A DNA stretch of 64,000 bases from Cellvibrio sp. PSBB023 (GCF_002007605.1 NZ_CP019799.1:4457501-4521500), one strand, 5' to 3'; shown: positions 35,688 through 46,392, counted from the first letter of the stretch. Numbers and translations are program-made. The notes: a model not told the origin generated them from the sequence alone.

Positions 35688-38168
35688 ATGTTTGAATACC
35701 GTACCCTTTTTCCCGCTCGCCGATTAACTCCACGCAATACAGCGATCCATACCGCCCTGGTTATTTGCACTGGCTTGGCTATCGCCAATGCCACCATGGT
35801 TCCCAGTGCATGGGCACAAGAAAATATTCCTGCTCAGGAAGTAAAAACCTATCGCATTGACGCGGGGTCATTGGAATCCGCTTTGTTGGCATTTGCTGGT
35901 CAGTCTGGCGTTAATTTGAGTCTCAATAGCGATCATTTGCAGGGTTTGAACAGTGCTGGGTTGGTGGGCGCATTTTCAGTAGAGGAGGGGTTCTCGCACT
36001 TATTGAGTGAGACCAATTTGCGCGTTGTTAAACTGGAGGAAGGCAATTACACCATTGAAACTAAACCCGCGCCGACAGCAGTGAAAGCGCTGCCTCCGGT
36101 AATAGTTACCGCGCGTACCGACAGTAATGTTGTGGAACCATCCCGCTCAGTGACGCTTATTGAAAAGGAAGAGCTGGACACTTTACGTCAAGGTTCGGAC
36201 AGCCTTGCCACCTTGCTTGGAAAAGCAATCGCAGGAATGGGCGATTCGACCCACACCATCACCGAGTATGGGCAGACATTGCGAGGCAGGGAGACATTGG
36301 TGTTAGTGGATGGCGTGCCGCTGAATACTAACCGCGGTTCTTCACGCAACCTGGCCAACATCAACCTTGCCGATGTGGAGCAAATAGAAGTGTTGCGTGG
36401 TAGTAGCGCCATTTATGGCAGTGGCGCGGCGGGTGGGATTATTTCAATTCGCACGCGTAGACCCGAAGGCGAAACCCAGGCGCGAACAACAATTACCGGT
36501 GTTGTACCTTTATCAAAAATTGGCACTTCCGGATTGGGTGGTGAAGTCCAGCATTACATTTCAGCAGCAAGTGAAGCGGTGGATTACACACTGAGCCTTG
36601 GTGCCCGTCATGTAGGTGGATCATTTGATGCAAAAGGAAATCGCATTGCACCCGAGCCAAGCCAGGGCGATATGTTTGATTCAAATGTCTACAGCGCTGC
36701 GACAAAACTCGGTTTTAAAATAAATGCAGATCAGCGTTTGCAATTATCGGCCAGTTATTACGATCTGCAACAAGATACTGACTATGCCACTGATCCTAGC
36801 GTGGCAGCGCTTCCTCCGAACAGTGTTCCGGCACGCTCGATAAAAGGGCTTGATCTGGAAGAGCAAAATCGTGTCCAGAATACACTTTTGGGTGTTGATT
36901 ACGAACACCGCAACATCGCGGGCAATACACTTGCGGCACAACTTTATTATCGGGATTTTTTCACCCGCTTTGCGCCATTTGATGCGCGCAGAGTTGCTGT
37001 GCGTGGCGGGAATGTTGATCAGTCAATGCAAAACTCTGAAGTCTATGGCGGGCGTTTGACGATCAAATCACCGGTTGGTGAGAGCAAAACTACCCAACTG
37101 GTGTGGGGTGGCGATTTTCACAATGAAGTCACTGATATGCCGTTGGATATTTTTGACCCAGTGATTTACGACGCAAGTGGCGGCTTGGCTTTCAAAAAAA
37201 CAGGCAAACTCATTTATATGCCTGAAGTGACAACCAATGCGTCAGGTGCGTTTGCACAGTTGGAGCATCGCGTTAATAAACGCTGGTCAATTGAGGCGGG
37301 CACACGATACGACCGTGCCAAGGCAAGCTTCGATGACTTCATCCCATTATCACAATCGAAATTAGCTAATCCCGGAACAGTTACTGGCGGCTCAGTTGAT
37401 TACGATGCTTGGACATATAATGCCGGAACGGTGTTTTCTTTGACCAAGGCGCATGAAATTTATGCGTCGTTTAGCCAGGGTTTTCAATTGCCGGATATTG
37501 GTTTGCAGGTCCGCAATGCAACACCTGCCTTTAATATTAATAGCTCAAATTTGCAGGCGGTAAAAACGGATACTGCCGAATTGGGTTGGCGGGGGCGCTG
37601 GGATAATTCACTGGCAACATTTAGTGTGTTTGAGTCCCGATCAGATTTAGGCGGCGTGCAAAGTTTTAATAATGGTCTTCGGCTGATCCGCACCAAAGAG
37701 CGAATTTTTGGTGTTGAAGGCGGCATTGATTATTTTACCGATGACGAGCGCTGGAGTATTGGTTCAACTATTACCTGGATGAAAGGCGAGGAGTTGCCAC
37801 AAAATTCCAGTCAGTATCAGGACATGCCAGGCAATCGTATTCCGCCGTTAAAGTTTACTGCTTATGTCGAGTATCGGCCTTCAGAAAATTGGAGCCATAA
37901 ACTCCAAACAACCGCATTTCAAGGAAAAGATTACCGACTTAACGGCGTTGCAAGTTTCAGCCGCAGGGATACGAATGGCTATGCCACAGTCGATTTAATT
38001 TCCCGCTGGAAAATCGATGGCGAAAGCAGTGTTGCGATGGGTGTGGAAAACCTTCTTAACCACTATTACTATCCTCTCTACAGCCAGCTTTTGCGTAGCG
38101 ATAGCAATACCAGTCATTTGCCTGCAAGTGGAACGGTGTTGAAGCTAAGCTTTACCCATAACTGGTAA
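35688..38168 (+). CDS. TonB-dependent signal-transducing siderophore receptor
   Basis: 826 aa. A long signal peptide ends near AWA-Q (residue 45), followed by an STN signalling domain (about 55-115, YRIDAGSLESALLAFAGQSGVNLS), a TonB box (PPVIVTART), the plug with LRGRETLVLVDGVPLNTNRG and VEQIEVLRGSSAIYGSGAAGG, and a barrel ending LKLSFTHNW. The STN domain is the part that talks to FecR, which confirms the three genes as one regulated uptake unit. The ferric ligand cannot be named. A strong terminator follows. Confidence 0.92.
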   Translation: MFEYRTLFPARRLTPRNTAIHTALVICTGLAIANATMVPSAWAQENIPAQEVKTYRIDAGSLESALLAFAGQSGVNLSLNSDHLQGLNSAGLVGAFSVEEGFSHLLSETNLRVVKLEEGNYTIETKPAPTAVKALPPVIVTARTDSNVVEPSRSVTLIEKEELDTLRQGSDSLATLLGKAIAGMGDSTHTITEYGQTLRGRETLVLVDGVPLNTNRGSSRNLANINLADVEQIEVLRGSSAIYGSGAAGGIISIRTRRPEGETQARTTITGVVPLSKIGTSGLGGEVQHYISAASEAVDYTLSLGARHVGGSFDAKGNRIAPEPSQGDMFDSNVYSAATKLGFKINADQRLQLSASYYDLQQDTDYATDPSVAALPPNSVPARSIKGLDLEEQNRVQNTLLGVDYEHRNIAGNTLAAQLYYRDFFTRFAPFDARRVAVRGGNVDQSMQNSEVYGGRLTIKSPVGESKTTQLVWGGDFHNEVTDMPLDIFDPVIYDASGGLAFKKTGKLIYMPEVTTNASGAFAQLEHRVNKRWSIEAGTRYDRAKASFDDFIPLSQSKLANPGTVTGGSVDYDAWTYNAGTVFSLTKAHEIYASFSQGFQLPDIGLQVRNATPAFNINSSNLQAVKTDTAELGWRGRWDNSLATFSVFESRSDLGGVQSFNNGLRLIRTKERIFGVEGGIDYFTDDERWSIGSTITWMKGEELPQNSSQYQDMPGNRIPPLKFTAYVEYRPSENWSHKLQTTAFQGKDYRLNGVASFSRRDTNGYATVDLISRWKIDGESSVAMGVENLLNHYYYPLYSQLLRSDSNTSHLPASGTVLKLSFTHNW

Positions 38169-38181
38169 TGGATTTTACAAG

Positions 38182-38211
38182 AAAGGCGCAGCCTTAATTG
38201 GCTGCGCCTTT
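38182..38211 (+). terminator. Terminator after the siderophore receptor
   Basis: AAAGGCGCAGCC (38182-38193) and GGCTGCGCCTTT (38200-38211) form a perfect 12-base-pair stem with a TTAATT loop, 14 bases after the stop codon. The tail has only three Ts, but the stem's own A/T ends allow bidirectional use. Confidence 0.8.
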
Positions 38212-38408
38212 GAATAAAATAAGGTCATCACCATCACAAAACAGCAGGCTATAAGAAAAAATTGAATGTGTTTGTTATAGCGCTGAATAATTGCGATACG
38301 AATTGTCCGTGCTGGAAGCGAAGCGCACAATTTATTTAGTAGTTGTTAAGTGACAGGAACTGCCAAATTATTCTAGCAAGAACAAAAGTTTCAGGAGGGA
38401 TCTTAAAA

Positions 38409-38485
38409 TGGTGGGCCCAGCTGGACTTGAACCAGCGACCTGCCGATTATGAGTCGGATGCTCTAACCAACTGAGCTATAGGCCC
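38409..38485 (-). tRNA. tRNA with CAU anticodon, probably tRNA-Ile2 (lysidine type)
   Basis: 77 nt with the 3' CCA encoded. The acceptor GGGCCTA pairs with TGGGCCC, the D-loop is AGTTGGTTA, the anticodon loop CTCATAA, and the T arm GCTGG-TTCAAGT-CCAGC. The anticodon arm and variable/T region (CGACTCATAATCG, then GGTCGCTGGTTCAAGTCCAGC read in two parts) match E. coli ileX far better than the elongator Met tRNA, so TilS would modify C34 to lysidine and it would read AUA. Elongator Met is the alternative. Confidence 0.88.
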
Positions 38486-38596
38486 TTGAGAAGCAAAATG
38501 CAATACGCACTTTGATTTTGGAGTTGCGCATTATAGTGAGATATAACGGATGTGGCTAGGGTTAATTGTGTGGGATTTTTATCCATTAGCGTCCAT

Positions 38597-38623
38597 AAAA
38601 AAACCGCCAGTTGGCGGTTTTTT
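38597..38623 (-). terminator. Terminator after the CE6 esterase gene
   Basis: AAAAAAACCGCC (38597-38608) and GGCGGTTTTTT (38613-38623) form a short, strong stem with A/T tails on both sides. It is 28 bases past the esterase stop on the minus strand. Confidence 0.82.
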
Positions 38624-38650
38624 GACTTCTATATTGCTGATTGTGTCCCT

Positions 38651-39895
38651 TTAGTTGCACACATTACCCGTTACTGTGGGTATAGCTGCGGCTCCGTTTG
38701 GCTTTGTGCCTTGGAAGCCGAATTCAACCGACTGGCCCGGCTGGATGGTTTTATTCCAATCCAGATTTGTGACCGTGTAGGGGTTGCTTCCGCTCAGAGC
38801 ACCATTCCACAGGTTGGTTACTCGAGTGGCATTGGTGTAGCTCCAACTGACGCTCCACGCATTAATTGCCGTTGAGCTGGTGTTGGTGATTTTTATAGAC
38901 GCGGTGAATCCATTGCCCCAATCATTTGTGATGGAGTAAGCGCATTTCCCGCTGCTGGCGGCTTTGGATGAGCTTGAGGCGCTTCTTGATGAAATCAGGC
39001 TGCTTGAGGACGAGCTTAAACTTGTTGCGGAAGAGGAACTCCGGGCGCTGCTGGATGAGAGCGAGCTTACTGTGCTGTTCCTATCTATTTTATCAAGCAT
39101 AATTTGTGCGTAGCGTCTGCCAAGCTCGCGATAGGATGCTGAGGTGAAATGATACACATCCATTCCTGGCAGCCCCATTGCCGAAACTATGTGGGCATTG
39201 TTGATTAATCCGGGCAATTTTCTGACCTCGGTATTGTGCCAGTGACAGCAGGATCCATAATCCGCATAGAGCAATTCGCCAGCGAGAAAAGGCACATCGC
39301 CAATACCAAGATCTCTGCGCAAATCTGTAACGATTTCTTTGACCTGGTTTTTCCAATTCGGGTCACTGGTATCGCTTTCGCCTTGATGAAAGATAATGCC
39401 CTTAATGACGCCAGCTTGTTGGGCTTTTCTTGCCATATCGAGCAGCCATGCATAGCCGCCATTAAATTGTGTTGGGATGTTTTGATTATTTCGGCCTATT
39501 GGCGCCGATTTCTGATAAAGCTCGATGGGGGTTCCAGATACTGCTGCCGGAACCAATCCTATAGTCACGGAGCTTGGCATCCCGTCTGCCATGGTTTTAC
39601 CAAAGTAATCGCCAGGGCCCAGGCCGCTGTAGCATCGGTTAAGTGGCGGTGACGCGACATACCAATTGCCATAGGTGCGACCTAAATTGCTGCAATTTAA
39701 ATCAGCCATTACTTTTACCCGTGGATTGGTAATGCGATCCTGGTTTTCGATTGGTGCTGCACCTTCCATGTTGGATTGGCCAAACATCAAGTAAATATGA
39801 AAATTTGGATCAGGTGCTGCAGAGGCCTGGTTTGTCGCAATAAAAAACAAAATAGAAAAAAGCCATTTTCCCAGCAAATTATTTTTATTGAGCAT
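38651..39895 (-). CDS. Secreted CE6 acetyl xylan esterase with C-terminal CBM2
   Basis: 414 aa. A signal peptide ends near ASA-A (residue 26). The SGNH/SASA-type esterase domain (about 28-270) has the nucleophile in MFGQSNMEG (Ser41), FHQGESD (near 170) and a His in VYHFTSASYRELG (near 250), as in carbohydrate esterase family 6. A serine-rich linker (about 275-318) joins it to a CBM2 (about 319-414) with the flanking Cys pair. It would remove acetyl groups from xylan while anchored on cellulose. It is a single-gene unit. Confidence 0.9.
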   Translation of the reverse strand: MLNKNNLLGKWLFSILFFIATNQASAAPDPNFHIYLMFGQSNMEGAAPIENQDRITNPRVKVMADLNCSNLGRTYGNWYVASPPLNRCYSGLGPGDYFGKTMADGMPSSVTIGLVPAAVSGTPIELYQKSAPIGRNNQNIPTQFNGGYAWLLDMARKAQQAGVIKGIIFHQGESDTSDPNWKNQVKEIVTDLRRDLGIGDVPFLAGELLYADYGSCCHWHNTEVRKLPGLINNAHIVSAMGLPGMDVYHFTSASYRELGRRYAQIMLDKIDRNSTVSSLSSSSARSSSSATSLSSSSSSLISSRSASSSSKAASSGKCAYSITNDWGNGFTASIKITNTSSTAINAWSVSWSYTNATRVTNLWNGALSGSNPYTVTNLDWNKTIQPGQSVEFGFQGTKPNGAAAIPTVTGNVCN

Positions 39896-40135
39896 GGAGT
39901 ACTCCTTATGCGCTTAAAGGTGGTGACGGAAGCATTATTTTTTGAACCTTTAACTTCAAGGTGCTCGCGGATATTGGCGGGAAAAACACGGAATGGCTTG
40001 ATTAAAATGCAGGAAAGCTTGATGACTGTAGAAAGTTGAAGTTTTGCTGTAAAAAATAGATGGTAGCCTTGTGAGCCTGGATTTTTATACCAGCTAAGTT
40101 GCGAGGGGATCTTGCCCGGCGTTTGGATAAGTTGC

Positions 40136-40175
40136 GCACAAAATAAAACCCGCCTGAGCGGGTTTTATTTTGTGC
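40136..40175 (-). terminator. Terminator of the rpoD operon
   Basis: GCACAAAATAAAACCCGC (40136-40153) pairs without mismatch with 40158-40175 around a CTGA loop, an 18-base-pair stem. It lies 13 bases after the rpoD stop on the minus strand. Confidence 0.88.
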
Positions 40176-40188
40176 GGTCTTGAGACAA

Positions 40189-42048
40189 TTAATCGTCGAG
40201 GAAGCTGCGCAGGTGATCAGAGCGCGATGGGTGGCGCAGTTTGCGCAAGGCTTTAGCTTCGATTTGACGGATACGCTCACGCGTTACATCAAATTGTTTG
40301 CCCACTTCTTCCAAGGTGTGGTCGGTGTGCATGTCGATACCAAAGCGCATACGCAGTACTTTGGCTTCGCGTGCAGTAAGGCCAGCCAGAACTTCGCGTG
40401 TAGCTTCCATCAGGCCTTCCATTGTCGCTGACTCCACCGGGGAAATAATGGTGGTGTCTTCGATAAAATCGCCCAGATGTGAATCTTCGTCATCGCCGAT
40501 GGGTGTTTCCATGGAGATAGGTTCTTTGGCAATCTTCAGCACTTTACGCACTTTGTCTTCTGGCATTTCCATGCGCTCGCCCAATTCTTCAGGAGTGGGT
40601 TCGCGACCCATTTCCTGCAGCATTTGACGCGATACACGGTTGAGTTTGTTGATGGTCTCAATCATGTGCACCGGAATACGGATGGTGCGCGCCTGATCCG
40701 CAATAGAGCGGGTAATCGCTTGGCGAATCCACCAGGTGGCGTAGGTGGAGAATTTGTAACCGCGACGGTATTCAAATTTATCCACCGCTTTCATCAAGCC
40801 GATGTTACCTTCCTGAATCAGGTCGAGGAATTGCAGGCCACGGTTGGTGTATTTCTTGGCGATAGAAATAACCAGGCGCAGGTTGGCTTCTACCATTTCC
40901 TTTTTGGCGCGACGTGCACGTGCTTCACCAATCGACATGCGACGGTTGATATCTTTGATGCTGGCGAGGCTCAAGCCACTTTCTGCTTCAATGTGTGCCA
41001 GTTGTTGTTGGGCATTTTGAACATCGGGCAGTACACGCTCCAGTTTTTCGGGCGCTTCCACTTTGCCTTTGAGCACTTCAGGCAGCCATGCTTCGTTGGT
41101 TTCGTTGCCAGGGAATTCTTTGATAAAGGTCTTGCGTTGCATCTGGGCTCTGCGGGTGCACAGATCCATGATGTGGCGCTCGTGTTTACGTACGCTGTCC
41201 AGTGCTTCGCGCGCTTTGGTGTAGATGGGCTCGAACTGGCGTGCAGGCAATTTGAAGAATTTAAACAAATCGCCCAATACCGATAGCTCTTTCTCGGCTT
41301 GTTTGCTGCCATAGCCATACTTGGCGAGTGCTTTGGTAGTTTTGTCGTGCTGTTTTTGCAGCTCTTCAAAACGTGCACGCGCTTCTTCCGGATCTACCCC
41401 GGAAACGGCTTCTTCTTCATCTTCTGTTGCGGCTTCTTCCTCTTCGTCGTCAGCAGCGGCAGGTTTGGCGCCTGCTGCAGCAACGGGGATTTCTTCCACT
41501 TCAGCCAGTGCGGCGGGAATATCTTCCACCGGGTCCAGCCAGCCGATGATTACGTCGGCCAGGCGGCGCTCTTCTTTGGCAACCAATGCGTATTCGTCCA
41601 ACACTTGTTGTACGGCGCCGGGCCAGTAAGCGATGGCGTGCATTAACTCACGCACGCCTTCTTCAATACGCTTGGCGATAACAATTTCGCCTTCGCGGGT
41701 GAGCAGCTCTACGGTGCCCATTTCGCGCATGTACATACGCACCGGGTCGGTGGTGCGACCGGTTTCGGTCTCCACGGCAACCAGTGCGGCAGCAGCTTCG
41801 GCGGCGGCTATCTCGTCGGCGGCGGAGTCACCATCGGTCATTAACAGGGTATCGGCGTCGGGTGCAGTTTCGTACACACGGATACCCATGTCGTTGATCA
41901 TCTGAATGATGTCTTCGACCTGATCCGGATCAGAGATGTCCTCCGGCAGGTGATCGTTTACCTCGGCATAGGTCAAATAACCCTGCTCTTTACCGCGGGC
42001 GATCAGTTCTTTAATACGGGACTGTTGCTGTTGGACGTCTTCAGACAT
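40189..42048 (-). CDS. rpoD: Primary RNA polymerase sigma factor, sigma-70
   Basis: 619 aa. Region 1.1 is at the N-terminus (about 1-80). A long acidic non-conserved insert includes [14 protein letters not shown] (near 200). Regions 2.1-2.4 contain [20 protein letters not shown] and [18 protein letters not shown], region 3 follows, and region 4.2 has [20 protein letters not shown]. It gives RNA polymerase its housekeeping promoter specificity. Last gene of the classical rpsU-dnaG-rpoD cluster, 149 bases after dnaG. Confidence 0.98.
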   Translation of the reverse strand: MSEDVQQQQSRIKELIARGKEQGYLTYAEVNDHLPEDISDPDQVEDIIQMINDMGIRVYETAPDADTLLMTDGDSAADEIAAAEAAAALVAVETETGRTTDPVRMYMREMGTVELLTREGEIVIAKRIEEGVRELMHAIAYWPGAVQQVLDEYALVAKEERRLADVIIGWLDPVEDIPAALAEVEEIPVAAAGAKPAAADDEEEEAATEDEEEAVSGVDPEEARARFEELQKQHDKTTKALAKYGYGSKQAEKELSVLGDLFKFFKLPARQFEPIYTKAREALDSVRKHERHIMDLCTRRAQMQRKTFIKEFPGNETNEAWLPEVLKGKVEAPEKLERVLPDVQNAQQQLAHIEAESGLSLASIKDINRRMSIGEARARRAKKEMVEANLRLVISIAKKYTNRGLQFLDLIQEGNIGLMKAVDKFEYRRGYKFSTYATWWIRQAITRSIADQARTIRIPVHMIETINKLNRVSRQMLQEMGREPTPEELGERMEMPEDKVRKVLKIAKEPISMETPIGDDEDSHLGDFIEDTTIISPVESATMEGLMEATREVLAGLTAREAKVLRMRFGIDMHTDHTLEEVGKQFDVTRERIRQIEAKALRKLRHPSRSDHLRSFLDD

Positions 42049-42197
42049 TCGAAACCCTATTTAAAACCTGATGAGTGAAATGCAAAGCCCAAAATTATAC
42101 TCCACTTGCGTGTGTGGATTCTAGGCGACATATGGTTGGCGCCCTGTTCTTCGGACTGTTTTGGGTCAATTTGCCGGCCTTTGACCGGCTTTTGTGC

Positions 42198-44258
42198 TCA
42201 GTGTTGCAACTTTTTATCCAGAGCGGCGCGCACAAGCGCCTCTCTTTCCTCTTTGCTGAGTTGATTAAAGTTGGTGTTTTTCAACTTGGCCAAGGATTCT
42301 TCGGCTTTTTTTTGGGTTTGTTGTAGCCGCAATTTCTGCATCGCATGGGTAAATGCCGCTTCGGTGTCGTAATCGGCTTTGGCTGGCTTGTCCTGCCGTG
42401 TTTGCGATATGGCATTGGCTGCTTGCAACAAGTCATGCCCGGCAACGGCAGCCAGGCGCTCTGTGTTTTCGGCGCCATAGATGCCGCGCCAATAACCAAT
42501 CAGGTGCGACAGGTTGTAATGTGGGCGCTCATGAAGCACTTTCAAGAGCCGCCCGAGCATTTGGCAATCCAGATCATTATCCTGCGCCATCCATTCATCG
42601 TGATTGGGCTCAAGGCTGGCGAGGGTTGGATGGGTAAGCAGTAGCGCCAAGGCTTTGCGGACTGGCGGCATGAGGTACTTGCTGCTTGCGCGGCTGTGCA
42701 GGTCGGGCTGGTGCGGTTTGTTGCCCGGCTCGCGTCGCAGGCGCGGCTCTTCATAAAATTCGTGATAATCCGCAGGCGGCAGCTCTTGCGGAAAATCGCC
42801 GTACTCGGCGTCCAGGTATTCGGGCGGTGCTGGAGGCAAATGATCCCATTCCTGCTCCATCTTTTTAGGCATTGCCAGGGTTGGTATACTTTCTTCCTGT
42901 TTCTGTGGTGCAGGCGGCGCCGTAAATAGCGGTTGCATCTCGCCTTTTTGTTGCTGCTCCTGAATCAACTCTTGCAGGATGTTGCGATTAAGCCCCGTAC
43001 GGGTGGCGAGGCTTTCAAACATCAGTTCGCGGAAAACGCCTTTGGGGAGGCGATCCAATAGCGGCGCCGCGCGTTTGCTGAAGGTGGCGCGGCCTTCCAT
43101 AGTGCGGATATTGATGCCTTCCGCAACCGCGTCGAATAAATAGTCCTCAAAGGGTACGGCCAGTTCGATCATGCGCTCGAATTTATCCGGGCCAATTTGG
43201 CGCACCAGTGTGTCCGGGTCCTCGCCTTCTGGCAAAAACAGGAATTTCACTGTGCGCCCGTCCGTCATGGTATCGATGGAGGCTTCCAGGGCGCGATGGG
43301 CGGCGCTGCGGCCTGCCTTGTCGCCATCAAAGCAAAATACGACTTCGTTGGTGTATTTAAACGCGCGATCGAGATGATCCGGTCCGCAGGCGGTGCCGAG
43401 GGTGGCAACACCGTAACCTATGCCAAACTGGGCGAGACTGACCACATCCATATAGCCCTCAACCACTAACAGGCGCGGCAGTTCGCGGTAGGCGAGGCGC
43501 GCTTCGTACAGGCCGTACAGTTCCTGCCCTTTATGGAATACCGGTGTTTCCGGCGAGTTCAGGTACTTGGGTTTGTCATCGCCCAGTACCCGTCCGCCAA
43601 AACCGATCACCCGCCCACGGGTATCGCGGATGGGGAACATAATGCGGTGGCGAAAACGGTCGTAGAGTTTCTTTTCCTGTTCCTGATGAATCAGCATGCC
43701 ACCTTCAATCAGCAGGTGTTTGTCTTCGTCGTTTTGACCAAGGGCCTTGAGCAGGTTGTCCCAGCCTGGAGGAGCGAACCCCACGCCATAGGCTTTGGCA
43801 GTTTTGCCATCCAGTCCGCGATTTTTGAGGTAGTTAACCGCCTGAAGTTTGCTGGGGTGATGGCGCAGCTGCTGCTGGTAGAATTCGTCTGCCTTTTCCA
43901 GCAGGGTATAAATGCTGCGTTTTTCCTGTTCGCGTTTGGCTTGCGCTTCGGTCTGGACTTCGCGCGGCACTTCAAGTCCGGTCAGGCGAGCAAGTGACTC
44001 AACCGCTTCGGGGAAGCTGAGTCGCTCGTAATCCATCACAAACCCCAGCGCATTGCCGCTTGCGCCACAGCCAAAGCAATAATAGAACTGTTTTTCCGGG
44101 CTTACGGTAAAAGAGGGGGTCTTTTCGTCATGGAACGGGCAGCAGGCGCTGTAGTTTTTGCCGGTTTTGCGGAGTTTGACGCGACTATCGACCACATCGA
44201 CTATATCGAGGCGGTCGAGCATGTCATCGATAAAGCTCTGGGGGATTAAACCGGCCAT
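42198..44258 (-). CDS. dnaG: DNA primase
   Basis: 686 aa. The N-terminal zinc-binding CHC2 domain has Cys40, His43, Cys61 and Cys64 (CCPFHDEKTPSF and CFGCGASG). The TOPRIM catalytic core shows VVEGYMDVVSL (near 270) and FDGDKAGRSA (near 310), followed by a Pro/Gln/Glu-rich linker and a C-terminal DnaB-interaction domain. It makes RNA primers for the lagging strand. At 686 residues it exceeds the roughly 580 of E. coli because of the longer linker (about 425-540). Confidence 0.98.
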   Translation of the reverse strand: MAGLIPQSFIDDMLDRLDIVDVVDSRVKLRKTGKNYSACCPFHDEKTPSFTVSPEKQFYYCFGCGASGNALGFVMDYERLSFPEAVESLARLTGLEVPREVQTEAQAKREQEKRSIYTLLEKADEFYQQQLRHHPSKLQAVNYLKNRGLDGKTAKAYGVGFAPPGWDNLLKALGQNDEDKHLLIEGGMLIHQEQEKKLYDRFRHRIMFPIRDTRGRVIGFGGRVLGDDKPKYLNSPETPVFHKGQELYGLYEARLAYRELPRLLVVEGYMDVVSLAQFGIGYGVATLGTACGPDHLDRAFKYTNEVVFCFDGDKAGRSAAHRALEASIDTMTDGRTVKFLFLPEGEDPDTLVRQIGPDKFERMIELAVPFEDYLFDAVAEGINIRTMEGRATFSKRAAPLLDRLPKGVFRELMFESLATRTGLNRNILQELIQEQQQKGEMQPLFTAPPAPQKQEESIPTLAMPKKMEQEWDHLPPAPPEYLDAEYGDFPQELPPADYHEFYEEPRLRREPGNKPHQPDLHSRASSKYLMPPVRKALALLLTHPTLASLEPNHDEWMAQDNDLDCQMLGRLLKVLHERPHYNLSHLIGYWRGIYGAENTERLAAVAGHDLLQAANAISQTRQDKPAKADYDTEAAFTHAMQKLRLQQTQKKAEESLAKLKNTNFNQLSKEEREALVRAALDKKLQH

Positions 44259-44328
44259 GAGGTGCGTCGCTTATGAGCTTATGAAATGGCGCCTGTGCTG
44301 TTGTTGCAGCCAGATTGACTGGTGGCGA

Positions 44329-44784
44329 TCAGCTGCTCAGCTTGGCTTTGAGCAGTTTGCTCACCTCGCCCATATCGGCGCGGCCTTGTACCTGGGGCTT
44401 GATCAACGCCATGGCTTTGCCCATGTCGCGCATCTCGGTAACGCCCGCATCAGCAATCGCTTGGGTGACAATAGTCTCCAGCTCGGTTGCACTCAGTGCG
44501 GCGGGGAGCCAGGCTTGGATCTCGCTGATTTCGTAAGCTTCCTGGGTGGCCAGTTCGCTGCGGCCAGCGGCAAGGTACTGCTGTTCAGAATCGCGGCGCT
44601 GCTTGACCATTTTATCGAGCAGGACGAGGGCGCGAGCGTCATCAACATCGATACGTTCATCGACCTCAATGCGTTTGAATTCAGACATCACAAGACGCAA
44701 AACCGCGACGCGCTCTTTTTCTTTAGCGCGCATCGCGGTTTTCAAGGCATCATTTATGCGGTCTTTTAGCGTTGGTTGACTCAT
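44329..44784 (-). CDS. GatB/YqeY-domain protein
   Basis: 151 aa. TLKDRINDALKTAMRAKEKERVAVLRLVMSEFKRIEVDER is split as the family's opening helices, then YLPAALS-like LPAALSATELETIV and a C-terminal GRADMGEVSKLLKAKL. YqeY-like proteins share the tail domain of GatB that contacts tRNA; their own role is unsettled. Its insertion between rpsU and dnaG is common in gammaproteobacteria such as Pseudomonas. Confidence 0.93.
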   Translation of the reverse strand: MSQPTLKDRINDALKTAMRAKEKERVAVLRLVMSEFKRIEVDERIDVDDARALVLLDKMVKQRRDSEQQYLAAGRSELATQEAYEISEIQAWLPAALSATELETIVTQAIADAGVTEMRDMGKAMALIKPQVQGRADMGEVSKLLKAKLSS

Positions 44785-44914
44785 GACTCACCGTTTGGTC
44801 AGTAATACAGGAGTGGAACGCACAACTCGTTAGATGACAGATGCAAACAAGGCTAACGAGCGCAACCGGTCAAACTAAGGCTATGGCTGCCGAATGTAAG
44901 CGGCAGCTAATAAC

Positions 44915-45130
44915 TTAGTACAGACGGGTAAACTTTTTAGATTCGCGTTGAACCTTTTTAGCGTGACGCTTAACAGCGGCAGCAGCATCACGTTTACGAA
45001 TAGTGGTTGGCTTCTCGTAGCATTCGCGAGCGCGAACATCAGCCAAAATACCTGCTTTTTCACACGCGCGCTTGAAGCGACGCAGAGCTACATCAAAGGG
45101 TTCGTTTTCTTTAATTTTTACTGAAGGCAT
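44915..45130 (-). CDS. rpsU: 30S ribosomal protein S21
   Basis: 71 aa, highly basic: [40 protein letters not shown] and [21 protein letters not shown] precedes the ATG. S21 helps the small subunit to base-pair with ribosome sites. First gene of the macromolecular synthesis cluster, divergent from tsaD, the standard arrangement. Confidence 0.97.
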   Translation of the reverse strand: MPSVKIKENEPFDVALRRFKRACEKAGILADVRARECYEKPTTIRKRDAAAAVKRHAKKVQRESKKFTRLY

Positions 45131-45352
45131 GCTGTTACCTTTAAAAGAGTGCTTAAAAATGATGTCTTGAGGATAGCTACAGGCACGTAAGCACCGCGAA
45201 GTATCCGAGGGGTGCGGATTCTATACACTTATTATGGCTGTCGCAACCTTGGGCGGTTCACTGGTGCTGGGTTTTCGTGAGGCCAACCTTTATCATGGCG
45301 CCCTGTTTTTAGGGTTGCTATCCGGCATTGTGGTCGGGTGAGGTTTTTTTAT

Positions 45353-46381
45353 ATGCGTGTATTGGGGTTGGAGACGTCTTGTGACGAAACGGGCGTGGCT
45401 GTTTACGACAGTGAGCGCGGCCTGCTGGCGCACCGGCTTTACAGCCAGATTGCGCTCCATGCGGAATATGGCGGTGTGGTGCCCGAACTGGCATCGCGCG
45501 ACCATGTGCGCAAATTATTGCCTCTGATTAATGAAGTCTTGAGCGCCAGTGGCTCCTCGCCTGCTGATATCGGCGGCATTGCTTACACCTCTGGCCCCGG
45601 TCTGGTCGGCGCCTTGATGGTAGGAGCCTCTATGGGGCGAGCACTGGCCTATGCCTGGAACGTCCCGGCAATTGGCGTGCATCATATGGAAGGGCATTTA
45701 TTAGCGCCCATGTTGGAAGCTAATCCGCCCGCCTATCCTTTTGTGGCCTTGCTGGTCTCCGGAGGGCATACCCAGTTGGTCAAAGTGGATGCCTTGGGTG
45801 AGTATGAATTGTTGGGGGAGTCCATCGACGATGCCGCTGGTGAGGCCTTTGATAAGGCGGCCAAAATGCTGGATCTGGATTATCCCGGCGGCCCGCAAGT
45901 GGCAGCGTTGGCGGAGCAGGGGAGTGAAGGTCGCTTCAAATTTCCTCGCCCGATGGTTGACCGTCCCGGTTTGGATTTCAGCTTTAGCGGCTTGAAAACC
46001 GCCACACTCACGACGGTAAATGCCCATGCCCAGGAAAATGGCTTGCCGGATGATCAAACCTGTGCCGATATTGCCAATGCCTTTCAGGCGGCAGTGGTGG
46101 ATACGCTGGTGATTAAGTGCAAGCGCGCGCTGGAGCAAACCGGCATGAAAACATTGGTGATTGCCGGTGGCGTGTCTGCCAATAAAAAGCTGCGCGCCGA
46201 TTTGGAAACTCAGCTCGCGCGCATTGGCGCAAAAGTATTTTATGCGCGTCATGAATTCTGTACCGATAACGGTGCCATGATCGCCTATGCAGGCTGCCAA
46301 CGCTTGCTCGCCGGGCAGCACGAAGGTTTGGCAATTAATGTAAAAGCGCGCTGGCCGCTTAATACTCTCTCTCCTCTTTAA
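45353..46381 (+). CDS. tsaD: tRNA N6-adenosine threonylcarbamoyltransferase
   Basis: 342 aa from the ATG at 45353 (family start [14 protein letters not shown]); a start at 45338 adds five atypical residues. The metal-binding [10 protein letters not shown] is present, with [25 protein letters not shown] and [13 protein letters not shown] of the ASKHA fold. It completes the t6A37 modification of ANN-reading tRNAs with TsaB, TsaC and TsaE. Confidence 0.97.
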   Translation: MRVLGLETSCDETGVAVYDSERGLLAHRLYSQIALHAEYGGVVPELASRDHVRKLLPLINEVLSASGSSPADIGGIAYTSGPGLVGALMVGASMGRALAYAWNVPAIGVHHMEGHLLAPMLEANPPAYPFVALLVSGGHTQLVKVDALGEYELLGESIDDAAGEAFDKAAKMLDLDYPGGPQVAALAEQGSEGRFKFPRPMVDRPGLDFSFSGLKTATLTTVNAHAQENGLPDDQTCADIANAFQAAVVDTLVIKCKRALEQTGMKTLVIAGGVSANKKLRADLETQLARIGAKVFYARHEFCTDNGAMIAYAGCQRLLAGQHEGLAINVKARWPLNTLSPL

Positions 46382-46392
46382 AAGAATTATTT

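Noticed and set aside
38552-38875. 107-codon plus-strand frame after the tRNA
   Set aside because: It is antisense to the CBM2 domain of the CE6 esterase and crosses its terminator.
40624-41286. 220-codon plus-strand frame opposite rpoD
   Set aside because: rpoD is certain on the other strand; the frame is an open antisense shadow without a start signal.
45701-46321. 206-codon minus-strand frame opposite tsaD
   Set aside because: It is antisense to conserved tsaD motifs and has no independent signals.
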